NCBI RefSeq assembly: GCF_003732545.1 | Contig: NZ_AYKF01000079.1 | Location: 1 to 38,090, forward strand | Length of the DNA stretch: 38,090 bases | From: Salinisphaera orenii subsp. halophila YIM 95161 | Lineage (GTDB): Bacteria > Pseudomonadota > Gammaproteobacteria > Nevskiales > Salinisphaeraceae | Reading direction: 5' to 3' | Shown here: piece after piece, positions 16,797 through 29,004 of the stretch | Position numbering within the stretch: the first letter of the stretch is position 1 | Layout: every line of letters starts with the position of its first letter | Notes under the pieces: model-generated | The model's database searches: none | Told to the model about the DNA's origin: nothing | What the model saw: the letters and a program-made list of their open reading frames with translations, nothing else | Translations under genes and position numbers: made by a program

Positions 16797-17659
16797 GCGT
16801 CGCGACCGAAACTGGTCGGAATGCGTTCGAGCCCGACCACATGCGACAGATAGGCCTTGATCTCATCCGAGGCGTAGCGCCGCATCAGGCCGTTGGTCAC
16901 GTGGACGAACGTGCCCGGCGGCTCCCCGGCGCCGTCGCGCTCGGGGTCGAAGTCGGGATGATCGGGGCCCAGGATCTGATGCAGATAAACCAGCTCCTCG
17001 TCGTCGAAGCGGGCGACGTCATCGTCGGTGATGATCGAGTGCATCGACCACTGGTCGAGCTGATAGCGGCCGGTGCGGATGAGACGGAGCCAGCGGTCGA
17101 AGAACGGCCGCACGCGCTCGCGATCCATGAGCATCAGCCCGGCGTGGTAGGCGCCGGCCACCGGCATGTTGCCCGTATAGAGCACGAGCGGCCGCGCGTC
17201 GAGCTTGGGCCGGGCCCGCCGATACCACTCGGCCAGCGGCCGGCCGATGATGATGTCGGCGTCGATATAGAGCAGCCGGGGCTCGCTCGCCCAGTCCAGC
17301 ATCAGCTGCTTGCAGGTCTTGATGACCAGCCGATAACGAGTATAGGGCACGACCACGACATGCACGTTATCGAGGCCCTCGAACGGCGTCGGATCCTCGG
17401 TGACGACATACACCGGCCCGTGGTAGTTGCCGCGCTTGCGCAGCGAATCGATCATGCTCAGGCACCAGTCGTGGTACTTGGGCAGGATCGCGATCGCGTA
17501 TATCGCCAGCCCCGGAAACGCTGGATCCTCGCGTGTCGTCCCTTCCGGCAGACGCGCCTCGCGCCTGACGCGGCCCCGCCAGAGCCAGTCGCGACGACGG
17601 TGCCGAAGCCGCTGGCTGATGGTCCGGTTGGGCTTGAGCGGCGTGGGTCGTTGGGCCAT
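16793..17659 (-). CDS. GT8-like glycosyltransferase, first tandem copy
   Basis: A 288-residue paralog of the gene at 15936. The basic N-terminus (RLRHRRRDWLWRGRVRR) is followed by LAIYAIAILPKYHDWCLSMI and PVYVVTEDP. The metal-binding DAD motif is in LLYIDADIII (D133, D135). GAYHAGLMLMD and YQLDQWSMHS are the later core motifs. It is the first gene of the minus-strand glycosyltransferase operon, 28 bases downstream of an extended -10 box. Donor and acceptor sugars cannot be predicted. The basic N-terminus could favour contact with the inner membrane. Confidence 0.83.
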   Translation of the reverse strand: MAQRPTPLKPNRTISQRLRHRRRDWLWRGRVRREARLPEGTTREDPAFPGLAIYAIAILPKYHDWCLSMIDSLRKRGNYHGPVYVVTEDPTPFEGLDNVHVVVVPYTRYRLVIKTCKQLMLDWASEPRLLYIDADIIIGRPLAEWYRRARPKLDARPLVLYTGNMPVAGAYHAGLMLMDRERVRPFFDRWLRLIRTGRYQLDQWSMHSIITDDDVARFDDEELVYLHQILGPDHPDFDPERDGAGEPPGTFVHVTNGLMRRYASDEIKAYLSHVVGLERIPTSFGRDA

Positions 17660-17687
17660 GAAGACAGCGTTAAATAATCGTTAGCCC

Positions 17688-17696
17688 ATTCTAGCA
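17688..17696 (-). promoter_or_regulatory. Extended -10 promoter for the GT8/GT4 operon
   Basis: On the minus strand the sequence reads TGCTAGAAT, an extended -10 element (TG-n) with a TAGAAT hexamer matching five of six consensus positions. RNA would start near 17681 and give a leader of about 20 bases before the 17659 ATG. No -35 is needed for this class. Confidence 0.5.
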
Positions 17697-17857
17697 AGCC
17701 TGTGCCGCCGGGGCTGCAACCCGGGTGCGGATTCACGCCGATGCGCGCGGATCACGGCGCTCGATCCCGGCCCCGGCAGGCAACCCACCGGGCCGTGCCC
17801 GGCGAACCGGATCCATGCCCTGCCGGCCGTGGCAGACCGGGCCTCGATCCGCCGTCG

Positions 17858-19357
17858 TCAGTCCGCGCAGCGCACGCGCGCGACGGCGCGACACCAGCCG
17901 TCGTAGAGCGCATCGACCTCGGCGGCCTCGCGCGTGACCTCGAAGCGGCGCTCGGCGCGCCATAGCGCGCCGACGGCCTCCAGCGACTCGTACAGCCCCA
18001 CCTGCAGGCCGGCGAGATAGGCCGCACCGAGCGCGGTGGTCTCGATGATCTCGGGACGCTCCACCGGCGTCTGCAGGATGTCGGCGAGAAAACCGCACAC
18101 CAGATCGTTGGCCGCCATGCCGCCGTCGACGCGCAGCTCCCGCGGGCCGGGCGCGTCGTCGCCGATGGCGCCGACGAGGTCGCGGGTCTGATAACAGGTC
18201 GATTCGAGCGCAGCGCGCACGATCTGCTTGATGCCGGTGTCGCGGGTCAGCCCGAGGATGGCCCCGCGCGCCGCCGGGTCCCAGTACGGCGCCCCGAGGC
18301 CGGTGAAGGCCGGCACCAGATAGACGCCGTCGGTGTGCTCGATCGAGGCGGCCAGGGCCTGGGTCTGCTCGGCCTTTTCGAACAGATGCAGCGCGTCGCG
18401 CAGCCACTGTATGGCCGCGCCCGCGACGAAGATGGAGCCTTCGAGCGCGTAGGTCGTGCGGCCGCCGATGCGATAGGCCACGGTGGTGAGCAGCCGGTGG
18501 CGCGAGAGCACGGCCGTCTCGCCCACGTTGAGCATCAGGAAACAGCCGGTGCCATAGGTGGATTTGGCCATGCCCGGCGCGAAGCAGGCCTGGCCGACGA
18601 GCGCGGCCTGTTGATCGCCCACCATCGCCGCGATCGGAATCTCGGCGCCCAGGAGATCCTTGCTGATCGTGCCGAAATCGCTGGCGGTGTCGCGCACCTC
18701 GGGCAGCAGCGCGGCGGGCACGTCGAAAAAGGCGAGCAGCTCGTCGTCCCAGCGCTGGTCGTGGATGTTGAACAGCAGCGTGCGGGAGGCGTTGGTGGCA
18801 TCGGTGGCATGCACCGCGCCGTCGGTCAGATGCCAGAGCAGCCACGCGTCGATGGTGCCGAAGGCGAGTTCGCCGGCTTCGGCACGCGCCCGGGCGCCGT
18901 CGACATGGTCCAGCAGCCAGGCGATCTTGGTCGCCGAGAAGTACGGATCCATCAGCAGCCCGGTCCGTTCCTGCAGCCAGGCTTCGGTCGAGTCATCGGC
19001 GAGCGCCCGGCAGCGCTCGGCCGTGCGCCGGTCCTGCCAGACGATCGCCCGGTGGATGGGCTCGCCGGTGGCGCGATCCCAGATCACCGTGGTCTCGCGC
19101 TGATTGGTGATGCCGCAGGCCGCCATATCCGCCGCCGACAGGCCGGCCCGTTCGATGGCCTCGCGACAGACCGCAAGCACGTCGGTCCAAATCCGGTTCG
19201 CGTCGTGTTCCACCCAGGCTTCCTCCGGATAGAACTGATCGAATTCGCGCTGCGCACTCGCCACGATGGCGCCGCGGGCATCGAAGACGATCGCGCGGCT
19301 GCTGGTCGTGCCCTGGTCGATGGCCAGAAGATGATTGCGGCGGTTCACGGGCGGCAT
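17858..19357 (-). CDS. glpK: Glycerol kinase
   Basis: Phosphorylates glycerol to sn-glycerol-3-phosphate, feeding glycolysis and phospholipid synthesis. The 499 residues match the family. IDQGTTSSR (13-21) is the first phosphate loop; [42 protein letters not shown] and [11 protein letters not shown] are the FGGY-kinase landmarks in the right order. The start at 19357 ([16 protein letters not shown]) gives a normal N-terminus; the longer frame upstream is not family-like. No glpF, glpD or glpR is adjacent, so it is a stand-alone gene. Downstream, 17660-17857 holds only weak hairpins (for example 17788-17802, 6-bp stem) and the promoter of the next operon. Confidence 0.98.
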   Translation of the reverse strand: MPPVNRRNHLLAIDQGTTSSRAIVFDARGAIVASAQREFDQFYPEEAWVEHDANRIWTDVLAVCREAIERAGLSAADMAACGITNQRETTVIWDRATGEPIHRAIVWQDRRTAERCRALADDSTEAWLQERTGLLMDPYFSATKIAWLLDHVDGARARAEAGELAFGTIDAWLLWHLTDGAVHATDATNASRTLLFNIHDQRWDDELLAFFDVPAALLPEVRDTASDFGTISKDLLGAEIPIAAMVGDQQAALVGQACFAPGMAKSTYGTGCFLMLNVGETAVLSRHRLLTTVAYRIGGRTTYALEGSIFVAGAAIQWLRDALHLFEKAEQTQALAASIEHTDGVYLVPAFTGLGAPYWDPAARGAILGLTRDTGIKQIVRAALESTCYQTRDLVGAIGDDAPGPRELRVDGGMAANDLVCGFLADILQTPVERPEIIETTALGAAYLAGLQVGLYESLEAVGALWRAERRFEVTREAAEVDALYDGWCRAVARVRCAD

Positions 19358-19378
19358 ACGTGGTGTCGTTTGTACCGC

Positions 19379-19408
19379 AGCATCCGCGCTGCATGGCCGA
19401 CGGGTCAA
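19379..19408 (-). promoter_or_regulatory. Candidate promoter for glpK
   Basis: On the minus strand TTGACC (five of six to the -35 consensus, 19403-19408) and GATGCT (three of six, 19379-19384) are separated by 18 bp. Transcription would start about 15 bases before the glpK ATG. Confidence 0.35.
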
Positions 19409-19499
19409 CCGACGGCCACACGCCGTCTCGCCGATCGATGCGATCCGCGACCCGACCGAAACGTCGGCTGCCGGGCGAGCACATACAGCGGCCGATTGA

Positions 19500-19521
19500 G
19501 CTGCGTGCGTCCGCACGCAGC
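19500..19521. promoter_or_regulatory. 22-bp palindrome between divergent glpK and the DUF547 gene
   Basis: A perfect 10-bp inverted repeat (GCTGCGTGCG / CGCACGCAGC) with a 2-nt centre. It lies about 140 bp upstream of glpK and 120 bp upstream of the DUF547 gene. The tight two-base centre is more like a dimeric regulator operator than a terminator. It does not resemble the E. coli GlpR operator. The remainder of 19358-19644 shows nothing else clear. Confidence 0.4.
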
Positions 19522-19644
19522 GGCTGCACAGACCACCAGTTGCCGAACACCGAGACCCCGGCTACCGTGATCGTCGCGCCCCGCGCGGCGCGAGCGTGTA
19601 TCCGCAGCCCGCGCCCGCGCACCCGATCAAGCAAGGAACCCGCC

Positions 19645-20463
19645 ATGCGCGCCATCGCCGTGATCGCCCTCTGTCTCGCCCCCGTCGCCGCCCTGGCCGC
19701 GCCCGAGGCGGATCTGTGGAAACGCTGGCAGGCGCACGACGAGAACGCCACGCAGACCATCGATCACGGCGCCTTCGACGCCTTCCTCGATACCTATATC
19801 GTGGCCCACGAGCACGCCCCCAACGGGGTCCGCTACGGCGACGTGACGCCGGCCGATCGCCGCGCCCTCGCCGACTACGTCGAGCGCATGCAGGAGATCG
19901 ACATCGACCGCTACAACCGGGACGTGCAGCGGGCCTACTGGACCAACCTCTACAACGCGGCCACGCTCGAATTCGTCCTCGACGACTATCCGGTCGACTC
20001 CATACGCGACATCGGCGGCGGCCTGTTCTCCAAGGGGCCGTGGAATAAAGAGGTGCTGCGCATCGACGGCGAGAAGCTGAGCCTGAACGATATCGAGCAC
20101 CGCATCCTGCGGCCCATCTGGGGCGACGGCATGACCCACTACGGCGTCAACTGCGCATCGATGGGCTGCCCGGACCTGCGCCCCGAGGCCTATACCGGCG
20201 ACACGATCGGCGCGCAGCTGCGCGACAACGCCCGCGACTACGTCAACAGCCCGGCGGGCGTGCGCTTCGACGACGACGAACTGACCGTGTCACGCATCTA
20301 TGAGTGGTATCGCCGCGACTTCGGCCACAGCGACCAGGCGATCATCAGCGAACTGCGGCGGCACGCGGCGCCGGCACTGTCCACGCGCCTGGACGCGCGC
20401 GACGCGATCGACGGCTACGCCTACGACTGGTCGCTCAACGACGAAGCGGCCATGGACGACTGA
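19645..20463 (+). CDS. Secreted DUF547 domain protein
   Basis: A 272-residue protein with a signal peptide (MRAIAVIALCLAPVAALA, cleavage near 18-19), so probably periplasmic. The DUF547 domain is recognised by RAYWTNLYNAATLEFVLDDY, then KEVLRIDGEKLSLNDIEH and HYGVNCASMGCPDL. The paired Cys and the N-x-x-N/H residues suggest a papain/transglutaminase-like fold, but the function of the family is not established. The ATG at 19645 has AAGGA seven bases upstream; the longer frame upstream is rejected. The gene is divergent from glpK and convergent with the anti-sigma gene. Confidence 0.9.
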   Translation: MRAIAVIALCLAPVAALAAPEADLWKRWQAHDENATQTIDHGAFDAFLDTYIVAHEHAPNGVRYGDVTPADRRALADYVERMQEIDIDRYNRDVQRAYWTNLYNAATLEFVLDDYPVDSIRDIGGGLFSKGPWNKEVLRIDGEKLSLNDIEHRILRPIWGDGMTHYGVNCASMGCPDLRPEAYTGDTIGAQLRDNARDYVNSPAGVRFDDDELTVSRIYEWYRRDFGHSDQAIISELRRHAAPALSTRLDARDAIDGYAYDWSLNDEAAMDD

Positions 20464-20659
20464 GCGGCCGCTCGGGCGTCGTGCCGCTACTCGGCCGAGC
20501 CCGCCACACCTGCCGCGCCCCCGGCGACGATTAAACCGCCGCCGGCACCGCAGTCGCTGGCGAGAGCCCCGGGCGGCGGTCAGTCGGGCCCGCGATCGCG
20601 ACAGGACCTTCGAGCGAGCGGTCCCCCGATCGACGCGCCTCAGACTCGGCCGCGCGTTC

Positions 20660-24216
<3,557 letters not shown>

Positions 24217-24220
24217 TCCC

Positions 24221-25420
24221 CTAGATCGACCCCAGCGCCGCGTGGACATCGTCCATGTGGCGCGTGTAGGACAGCCGCCCCGCCGCATCGGCGATGGCGT
24301 TGGCGCTGAAACGCGCCAGCCGGTCGCCGTCGCCGGCCAGCGCGGCGACGGCCTCGGCCAGGTCGGCGGGGTCGATGAACCGCGGTGCGCCGATGCGATC
24401 GGCGATCGGATCGTAGACGCAGTCCACGCGCGGCTCGAGCGCGGTCTCCAGATCCGCGAGCGCCGCGCTGTCGCAGGTCGGCTCGATGCACAGCCCGGTG
24501 CGTTCGTGCTGGACGACTTCGGGCAGCCCGTCGACCCGGGTGGCGATCACCGGGCAGCCGGCCAGCGCGGCCTCGGCACAGACCAGGCCGAAAGCCTCGC
24601 GCATGGCCGGGTGGAGATAGCAGTCGAGGGCGTCGTAGAAGCCCTGCATGTCGGCGACGAAGCCGCAGAAGCGCACGTGCTCGGCGACACCCAGACGCCG
24701 GCAGAACGCCCGCATCTCGGCCTCCTTCGGGCCGGTGCCGGCGATCCAGAGCTCGACGTCGTGGCCACGGCGAACGAGTTCGTGCACCGCCTTGATGGCG
24801 ATGTGGGCGCCCTTGTAGGTCCGCAGGTGGCCGGCCGTGCCGATCCGGAAGGGGCGGCCGGCCGGCAGGTCCCGCACCCGCGGCGCCCGGCTGCGCTCGC
24901 TGGCGGCGACCCCGTTGAGACACAGCGCAATCGGCCGCTCGCAGCCCCAGCGCAGCTGCAGCATGCGCCGCGCGGCGTGGGAGTTGCACAATACGGTGTC
25001 GATCTCGTCGAAGAACGCGCCGGTCTTGTCCGGATCGTGGTGGGAATACCACGAGGCGCCGTGCTCCCAGTAGACCGGGCGCAGCCCGTGTGCCGCGAAG
25101 GCCCGCACGATGCGCAACCGGTTGAAACCGTCCCAGATGATGCCGGTGTCCGCGGCCGCCCGCGCGAACATCCGCTGCTCGCGCCGTCGACGCAGCGCGG
25201 CCGGCCAGCCGGGCAGCTTGACGCGGCCGTGATAGCGCGGATGCCCGGCCCAGCGCGCGTGCCGGCGCAGCGGCGCACGCGCGGCGTGATGGACCGCCGG
25301 CTGCTCCAGCCAGACGCTGTTGTCGTAGCCGTGCCGCCGGGCCGAATATTCGAGGAAACGCAGAAAATGCGTCTGCAGCCCGCCGAACAGGGTGAGGTTC
25401 ATGTGGTGCAGCAGCCGCAT
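24221..25420 (-). CDS. GT4-type glycosyltransferase, subfamily member 2
   Basis: A 399-residue GT-B glycosyltransferase. The N-terminus LLHHMNLTLFGGLQTHF (3-19) is the diverged counterpart of HYVSL...GGVE in its relatives. YWEHGASW (117-124), CNSHAARRMLQLRW (145-158) and the donor motif EAFGLVCAE (275-283) follow, then the shared VYDP block at 335-338. It is the most divergent of the four related enzymes (14657, 30310, 31560). The start at 25420 follows the pyruvyl transferase stop by four bases. It is last in a three-gene minus-strand operon and probably adds a sugar to the same acidic glycan. Confidence 0.87.
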   Translation of the reverse strand: MRLLHHMNLTLFGGLQTHFLRFLEYSARRHGYDNSVWLEQPAVHHAARAPLRRHARWAGHPRYHGRVKLPGWPAALRRRREQRMFARAAADTGIIWDGFNRLRIVRAFAAHGLRPVYWEHGASWYSHHDPDKTGAFFDEIDTVLCNSHAARRMLQLRWGCERPIALCLNGVAASERSRAPRVRDLPAGRPFRIGTAGHLRTYKGAHIAIKAVHELVRRGHDVELWIAGTGPKEAEMRAFCRRLGVAEHVRFCGFVADMQGFYDALDCYLHPAMREAFGLVCAEAALAGCPVIATRVDGLPEVVQHERTGLCIEPTCDSAALADLETALEPRVDCVYDPIADRIGAPRFIDPADLAEAVAALAGDGDRLARFSANAIADAAGRLSYTRHMDDVHAALGSI

Positions 25421-25424
25421 GCCG

Positions 25425-26567
25425 TCAGCCCCCGGCCGCGTGACGCAGTGCGTCGACGTTGCGATAGGCCAGCTCGCACCAGCGCGCGCGTCGGGCGCGC
25501 ACCTCCGCCGGGTCCGGCCGCTCGGCGGCAAGCCGCGCCTCGATCTCGCGGGTCAGCCGTTCGCCCCAGCCCGGCTCGCCGTAGCGCGGGCCGTCGGCGA
25601 CGCCGGCGGCGGCCCGCAGGCCGTCGATCTTGGGCGTGTTGCTGTCGAGCGCGATCCACGGCGTGCCCACGCAGGCCGCGGCGATGCTGTGGTGGAACCG
25701 CCCGGAGACCAGCAGTCGGCTGTCGGCGATCAGCCCCAGCCACTCGTCGAGACTCGCCGCGTCGACCACGCGCCAGGGCGGCCGGCGCCAGAATCGACCG
25801 GAGCGCAGCGCCCGCCGGCGCCAGGCCCGCTGCAGATCGCGCAGGAAGGCCGCATCCTCGTGATTGCGTGCGCCCGCCGAGCCCACCAGCACGGTCAGCG
25901 CGTGGCCCTGTTCGGCCAGCCGCGCCATCACATCGACCTGGACCGAGGCCCAGGCGCGCTGCCAGATCACGCTCGTGGCGAACACGAGGCCGCGCGGCGC
26001 GCTCGTCGGCGCCGGCGGCTGCGCCTCGATGTAGAGCGGCAGGCAGTCGAAGCTCTCTCGGGCGTCGCGCCGCAACCAGCGTGCGACCAGTGCGTGCGAC
26101 AGCGGCTCGCGCACCGCAACGAAACGCACGGCCTCGTACGCGCGGCGATAGATCGCCAGCAACGCGTCGTCGGCGACCTCGGTCGTATCCTGCGGATAAC
26201 AGGAGTGATTGACCAGATCCACCGGTCGCCCGAGCCGCTCGGCCGCGTACCAGGCGAGATAGAGCAGTGTCTTGGCGACGCTACGATCGCCGTGGAGACA
26301 GCCCTCGGCGTTGACCACGACCACATCGGCGGCCGCCAGGCGCTCCGGCAGACACGGCGCCCGCGTGCGCAGCCGCGCCAGCGGCGCGTCGGTGTCGAAG
26401 TCCGCGGCCGTATTCAGGGCCCCGCCCAGGCGCGGGATATCCTCGGCGATGACGCTCTCGACGGTGTAGCCGAGCGCGCCGATCGCACGCTTGAGCCCGC
26501 GTGTGGTGCCGGTACAGCCCCAGTGGCAGACACCGGCGGTGTCGTTGACCAGCAGCGCCGTGGTCAC
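25425..26567 (-). CDS. Polysaccharide pyruvyl transferase family protein
   Basis: A 380-residue protein of the polysaccharide pyruvyl transferase family, whose members transfer pyruvate from PEP to form ketals on surface sugars. Visible landmarks are NDTAGVCHWGCTGTTRGL near the N-terminus, VVVNAEGCLHGD, VNHSCYP, and the C-terminal VSGRFHHSIAAACVGTPW with ALDSNTPKI. The GRxH-type element is the most family-specific. The start is GTG at 26567, supported by a perfect GGAGGT seven bases upstream. It is the middle gene between the sialyltransferase-like protein and a GT4 enzyme. The exact acceptor is unknown; other activities known in this fold are possible. Confidence 0.82.
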   Translation of the reverse strand: MTTALLVNDTAGVCHWGCTGTTRGLKRAIGALGYTVESVIAEDIPRLGGALNTAADFDTDAPLARLRTRAPCLPERLAAADVVVVNAEGCLHGDRSVAKTLLYLAWYAAERLGRPVDLVNHSCYPQDTTEVADDALLAIYRRAYEAVRFVAVREPLSHALVARWLRRDARESFDCLPLYIEAQPPAPTSAPRGLVFATSVIWQRAWASVQVDVMARLAEQGHALTVLVGSAGARNHEDAAFLRDLQRAWRRRALRSGRFWRRPPWRVVDAASLDEWLGLIADSRLLVSGRFHHSIAAACVGTPWIALDSNTPKIDGLRAAAGVADGPRYGEPGWGERLTREIEARLAAERPDPAEVRARRARWCELAYRNVDALRHAAGG

Positions 26568-26574
26568 GGCGTCG

Positions 26575-26580
26575 ACCTCC
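26575..26580 (-). promoter_or_regulatory. Shine-Dalgarno fixing the GTG start of the pyruvyl transferase gene
   Basis: The minus strand reads GGAGGT seven bases before GTG 26567, an unusually strong ribosome-binding site for this window. It decides for the GTG start. Confidence 0.75.
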
Positions 26581-26583
26581 GCA

Positions 26584-27387
26584 TCACCCGATCACCGGCG
26601 CGTCGTCCAGTATGCCGTCGGTGACCAGCAGACTCCGGGGGTTGCAGCACAGCAGCCGACGGCCCTGGCGATCGAACTCGCCGCGCACCGCGCGCATGGC
26701 GTCGCACAGGGTGAAGTCGTCGTGCCGCTTGGGGCGGGCGTTGGCGTGCCGGCCTTCGCGCACCGAGCGGTCGTACTTGTCGTCGACCCACAGGTCGCGA
26801 TTGCTGTCAGTGATCATCTCGTCGTAGAAATAGCCGGCGTCGGACAGATCGATCCCCAGCAGCTTCACGTCGCAGCCGGGGTGGAGAATGTTGACCAGAT
26901 TGATCGCGACCGTGAGCGAGCCGCGCCGATGATACAGCGGCTGCGACAGATCGCGCGCCCAGTGAAAGCGCGGCGCTTCGTTGCTCACCGGAAAAGGCAC
27001 CAAGTGGTCGTAGGCCGGCAGCGGCTCCGGACGATAGCCGTGCTGCTGCATCAGCTGGCGGCGCAGGCGGCGCTTGCGCACCGGATGCCGCCAGGCCGGA
27101 GTGCGATAGAACTGCGGATAAGTCTCGCTGACGTAGTACGGCAGCGCATGCCCCAGACGCTGCAGGCGTTCGATGCACCGGCGCAGAATCAGGTCCGCGT
27201 AGTAGTTGAAGTCCGACAGGAACAGCATCCGCGGCAGGATGCCCAGCCGTTCGTAGTGCAGGTAGTAGCGGTTCATGCCCAGCGTGCGCGGATGCGCATC
27301 CAGATACGCCCGCTCCTCGGCATCCAGCGCGAGCAGCGATCGTCCGGTGCCGAAGATATAGACCGTGTCCATCATCGTGGCCGCCAT
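26584..27387 (-). CDS. Sialyltransferase-like (GT42/DUF115-like) protein
   Basis: About 267 residues, not firmly recognised. The N-terminal strand and loop VYIFGTGRSLLALD (9-22) is followed by LGMNRYYLHYERLGILPRMLF. A central GSLTVAINLVNILHPGCDVKLLGIDL (156-181) and a late LLCCNPRSLL (245-254) come next. This order (G-x-G-x-S loop, Asn-Tyr-Phe region, G-S/T-V helix, L-G-I-D) is that of Campylobacter Cst-type sialyltransferases and the related DUF115 fold. Putative catalytic residues are not identifiable by eye. The start is uncertain among ATG 27387, 27375 and 27372, or GTG 27426. It is first in the operon with the pyruvyl transferase and a GT4. Confidence 0.6.
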   Translation of the reverse strand: MAATMMDTVYIFGTGRSLLALDAEERAYLDAHPRTLGMNRYYLHYERLGILPRMLFLSDFNYYADLILRRCIERLQRLGHALPYYVSETYPQFYRTPAWRHPVRKRRLRRQLMQQHGYRPEPLPAYDHLVPFPVSNEAPRFHWARDLSQPLYHRRGSLTVAINLVNILHPGCDVKLLGIDLSDAGYFYDEMITDSNRDLWVDDKYDRSVREGRHANARPKRHDDFTLCDAMRAVRGEFDRQGRRLLCCNPRSLLVTDGILDDAPVIG

Positions 27388-27472
27388 GGTGCCAAGTCTC
27401 GCGGGAATCACGCGGGCCGTGGCCACGCGACGATCCGACCGCGCCGCGTCAGCCGTTGCCGTCGGGGTCGCG

Positions 27473-27478
27473 TATCAT
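27473..27478 (+). promoter_or_regulatory. -10 element close to the kinase-like gene start
   Basis: TATCAT matches five of six -10 positions and ends ten bases before the ATG at 27489. RNA would begin about four bases before the start codon, so the message would be nearly leaderless. No -35 is evident. Confidence 0.4.
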
Positions 27479-27488
27479 CCGCCACGGC

Positions 27489-28277
27489 ATGCGTGATCGC
27501 AAACCCGCGTCCGAACAGCCCGGCACCACCGCCGGCGACCGCAGCGCGCCGCCCGTGCTCGAGCGGGTCCACCGGCGCGTGCCTGCGATCCTGAGCGGCG
27601 GGCCATGGCGATTCCGGCTGGCGCCGGATGTCGACCTGCCCGGGGCCGTCACCGACTGGCGGCTGCTCTACGAAGGCGCCCACTCGCGCATCTACCGGCT
27701 CGAGGCGGCCGCGCTGGTGGTCAAGCTCGCCGAGCCGCGCAGTCGTCCCCGCGACGATCTGCGCAAATACGTGATGTGTCAGGCGCGGCGCGAATATCGC
27801 GGGGCCGCCTTCCTCAACGCGCTCGGTCTGGATACCCCGGACATGCGCGGCTGGGCGGTCTCGCTCGCCCCGGGCGCGCACTACGAATCGGCGCTGTTCA
27901 TGCGGCCCCTGCCGCCGTTTGTATCCGGCCTGCGGCTGCTGCGCAGCGAGAGCGACGCCGACCGGCGCGCCGCGTTTCTCGCCCGCCTCGCCTCGGAGCT
28001 GGGCACGCTGTTCGGCCACGGTTTCGTTCACAAGGACTGCCATTTTGATAACTTGTGCGTGCGCGACGACGGTCGCCTCGTCTGGATCGACTGCGATATC
28101 CGGCGCCCGGGCAGCGCCGCCCGCCGCCGACAAGGGCTTCGCCGAGCGCTGGCGCTGCTGCGCCGCACCGCGCGAAACGACATCGGCGAACGCGAGTGGC
28201 GAATCTTCAAACAGCAATTCGGTGAGGCGCTCGCGCACGCACCGAATGGACCATCCCTGATCGATGAAATTCAGTAA
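27489..28277 (+). CDS. Lipopolysaccharide-kinase-like protein (Kdo/WaaP-type)
   Basis: A 262-residue protein with a small-kinase fold of the LPS core heptose/Kdo kinase type, which phosphorylates inner-core sugars at the inner membrane. After an N-terminal extension, LLYEGAHSRIYRLE resembles a glycine loop and ALVVKLAEP carries the ATP-site Lys (K79). HGFVHKDCHFDNLCV (177-191) is the catalytic loop, with D183 and N188. LVWIDCDIRR (197-206) is the metal-binding Asp segment (D201). The start is ATG at 27489; a TTG upstream at 27456 is less likely. It overlaps the methyltransferase gene by 14 bases and diverges from the sialyltransferase-like gene. Confidence 0.78.
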   Translation: MRDRKPASEQPGTTAGDRSAPPVLERVHRRVPAILSGGPWRFRLAPDVDLPGAVTDWRLLYEGAHSRIYRLEAAALVVKLAEPRSRPRDDLRKYVMCQARREYRGAAFLNALGLDTPDMRGWAVSLAPGAHYESALFMRPLPPFVSGLRLLRSESDADRRAAFLARLASELGTLFGHGFVHKDCHFDNLCVRDDGRLVWIDCDIRRPGSAARRRQGLRRALALLRRTARNDIGEREWRIFKQQFGEALAHAPNGPSLIDEIQ

Positions 28278-29004
28278 CGCAGCGACCCGGCTCAAGGGCA
28301 TTCCCCACATATCGCGCCATTCCGCGCGGATTCTCTACGACTTCATACTCACCGAGCAGCCGCGCGACTGCATCGAGCTGGGCTTCGCCCACGGCGCCGG
28401 CAGCGGCTACATGGCGGCCGCGCTGGATGAACTCGGGCGCGGCCACCTGACCTGCGTCGACATCGAGCGCAGCCGTACGTTCGACCCCACCATCGAGCAG
28501 ACGCTGGAGGGGCTGGGTCTGGCCTCCTTCGTATCGATCCACCGCGAGGTCAACTCATACAACTGGTTCCTCAAGAAGGCCGTCGAGCAGCAGATCCGCG
28601 ACGGACGGTGCGAACCCTGCTACGACTTCGTGTTCATCGACGGCAGCAAGAACTGGACGATCGACGGCATGGCCTTCTTCCTCGCCGACAAGCTGCTGCG
28701 CGAGGGCGGCTGGATCCTGTTCGACGACTACGCCTGGCGCTATGCGGACGCCCTGGAGCGCGGCAAATCGGCCACCGACGGCGTGAGCATCCGCGAACTC
28801 TCCGCCGACCAGATCGAGCAGCCGAACGTGGCCGCGATCTTCGATCTGCTGGTCGCGACCCACCCCGGTTACGGCAATTTCCGCGTTCAGGACAACACCT
28901 GGGCCTGGGCGCAGAAGACCGCCGACGGCGAGCGCAGCGTGCGTCAGGAAAGCAAGTCTCGCTTGAGGAGCGGTCTGCGGCGCTGGTTCGCTGCACGTTC
29001 GTAA
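28264..29004 (+). CDS. Class I SAM-dependent methyltransferase
   Basis: A 246-residue methyltransferase of the Methyltransf_24 kind. CIELGFAHGAGSGYMAAAL (36-54) is the SAM loop, CVDIERS (64-70) holds the acidic ribose contact, and YDFVFIDGSKNWTID with GGWILFDDYAW are the later motifs. The start overlaps the kinase-like gene by 14 bases, so the two are coupled. It may methylate a sugar or a phosphate-bearing group of the same glycan. Convergent non-coding DNA (29005-29179) with only short hairpins follows. Confidence 0.85.
   Translation: MKFSNAATRLKGIPHISRHSARILYDFILTEQPRDCIELGFAHGAGSGYMAAALDELGRGHLTCVDIERSRTFDPTIEQTLEGLGLASFVSIHREVNSYNWFLKKAVEQQIRDGRCEPCYDFVFIDGSKNWTIDGMAFFLADKLLREGGWILFDDYAWRYADALERGKSATDGVSIRELSADQIEQPNVAAIFDLLVATHPGYGNFRVQDNTWAWAQKTADGERSVRQESKSRLRSGLRRWFAARS

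Noticed and set aside
17788-17835. Short hairpins after glpK
   Set aside because: The stems are only 5-6 bp with no T-run, so they are not distinguishable from background in DNA this GC-rich.
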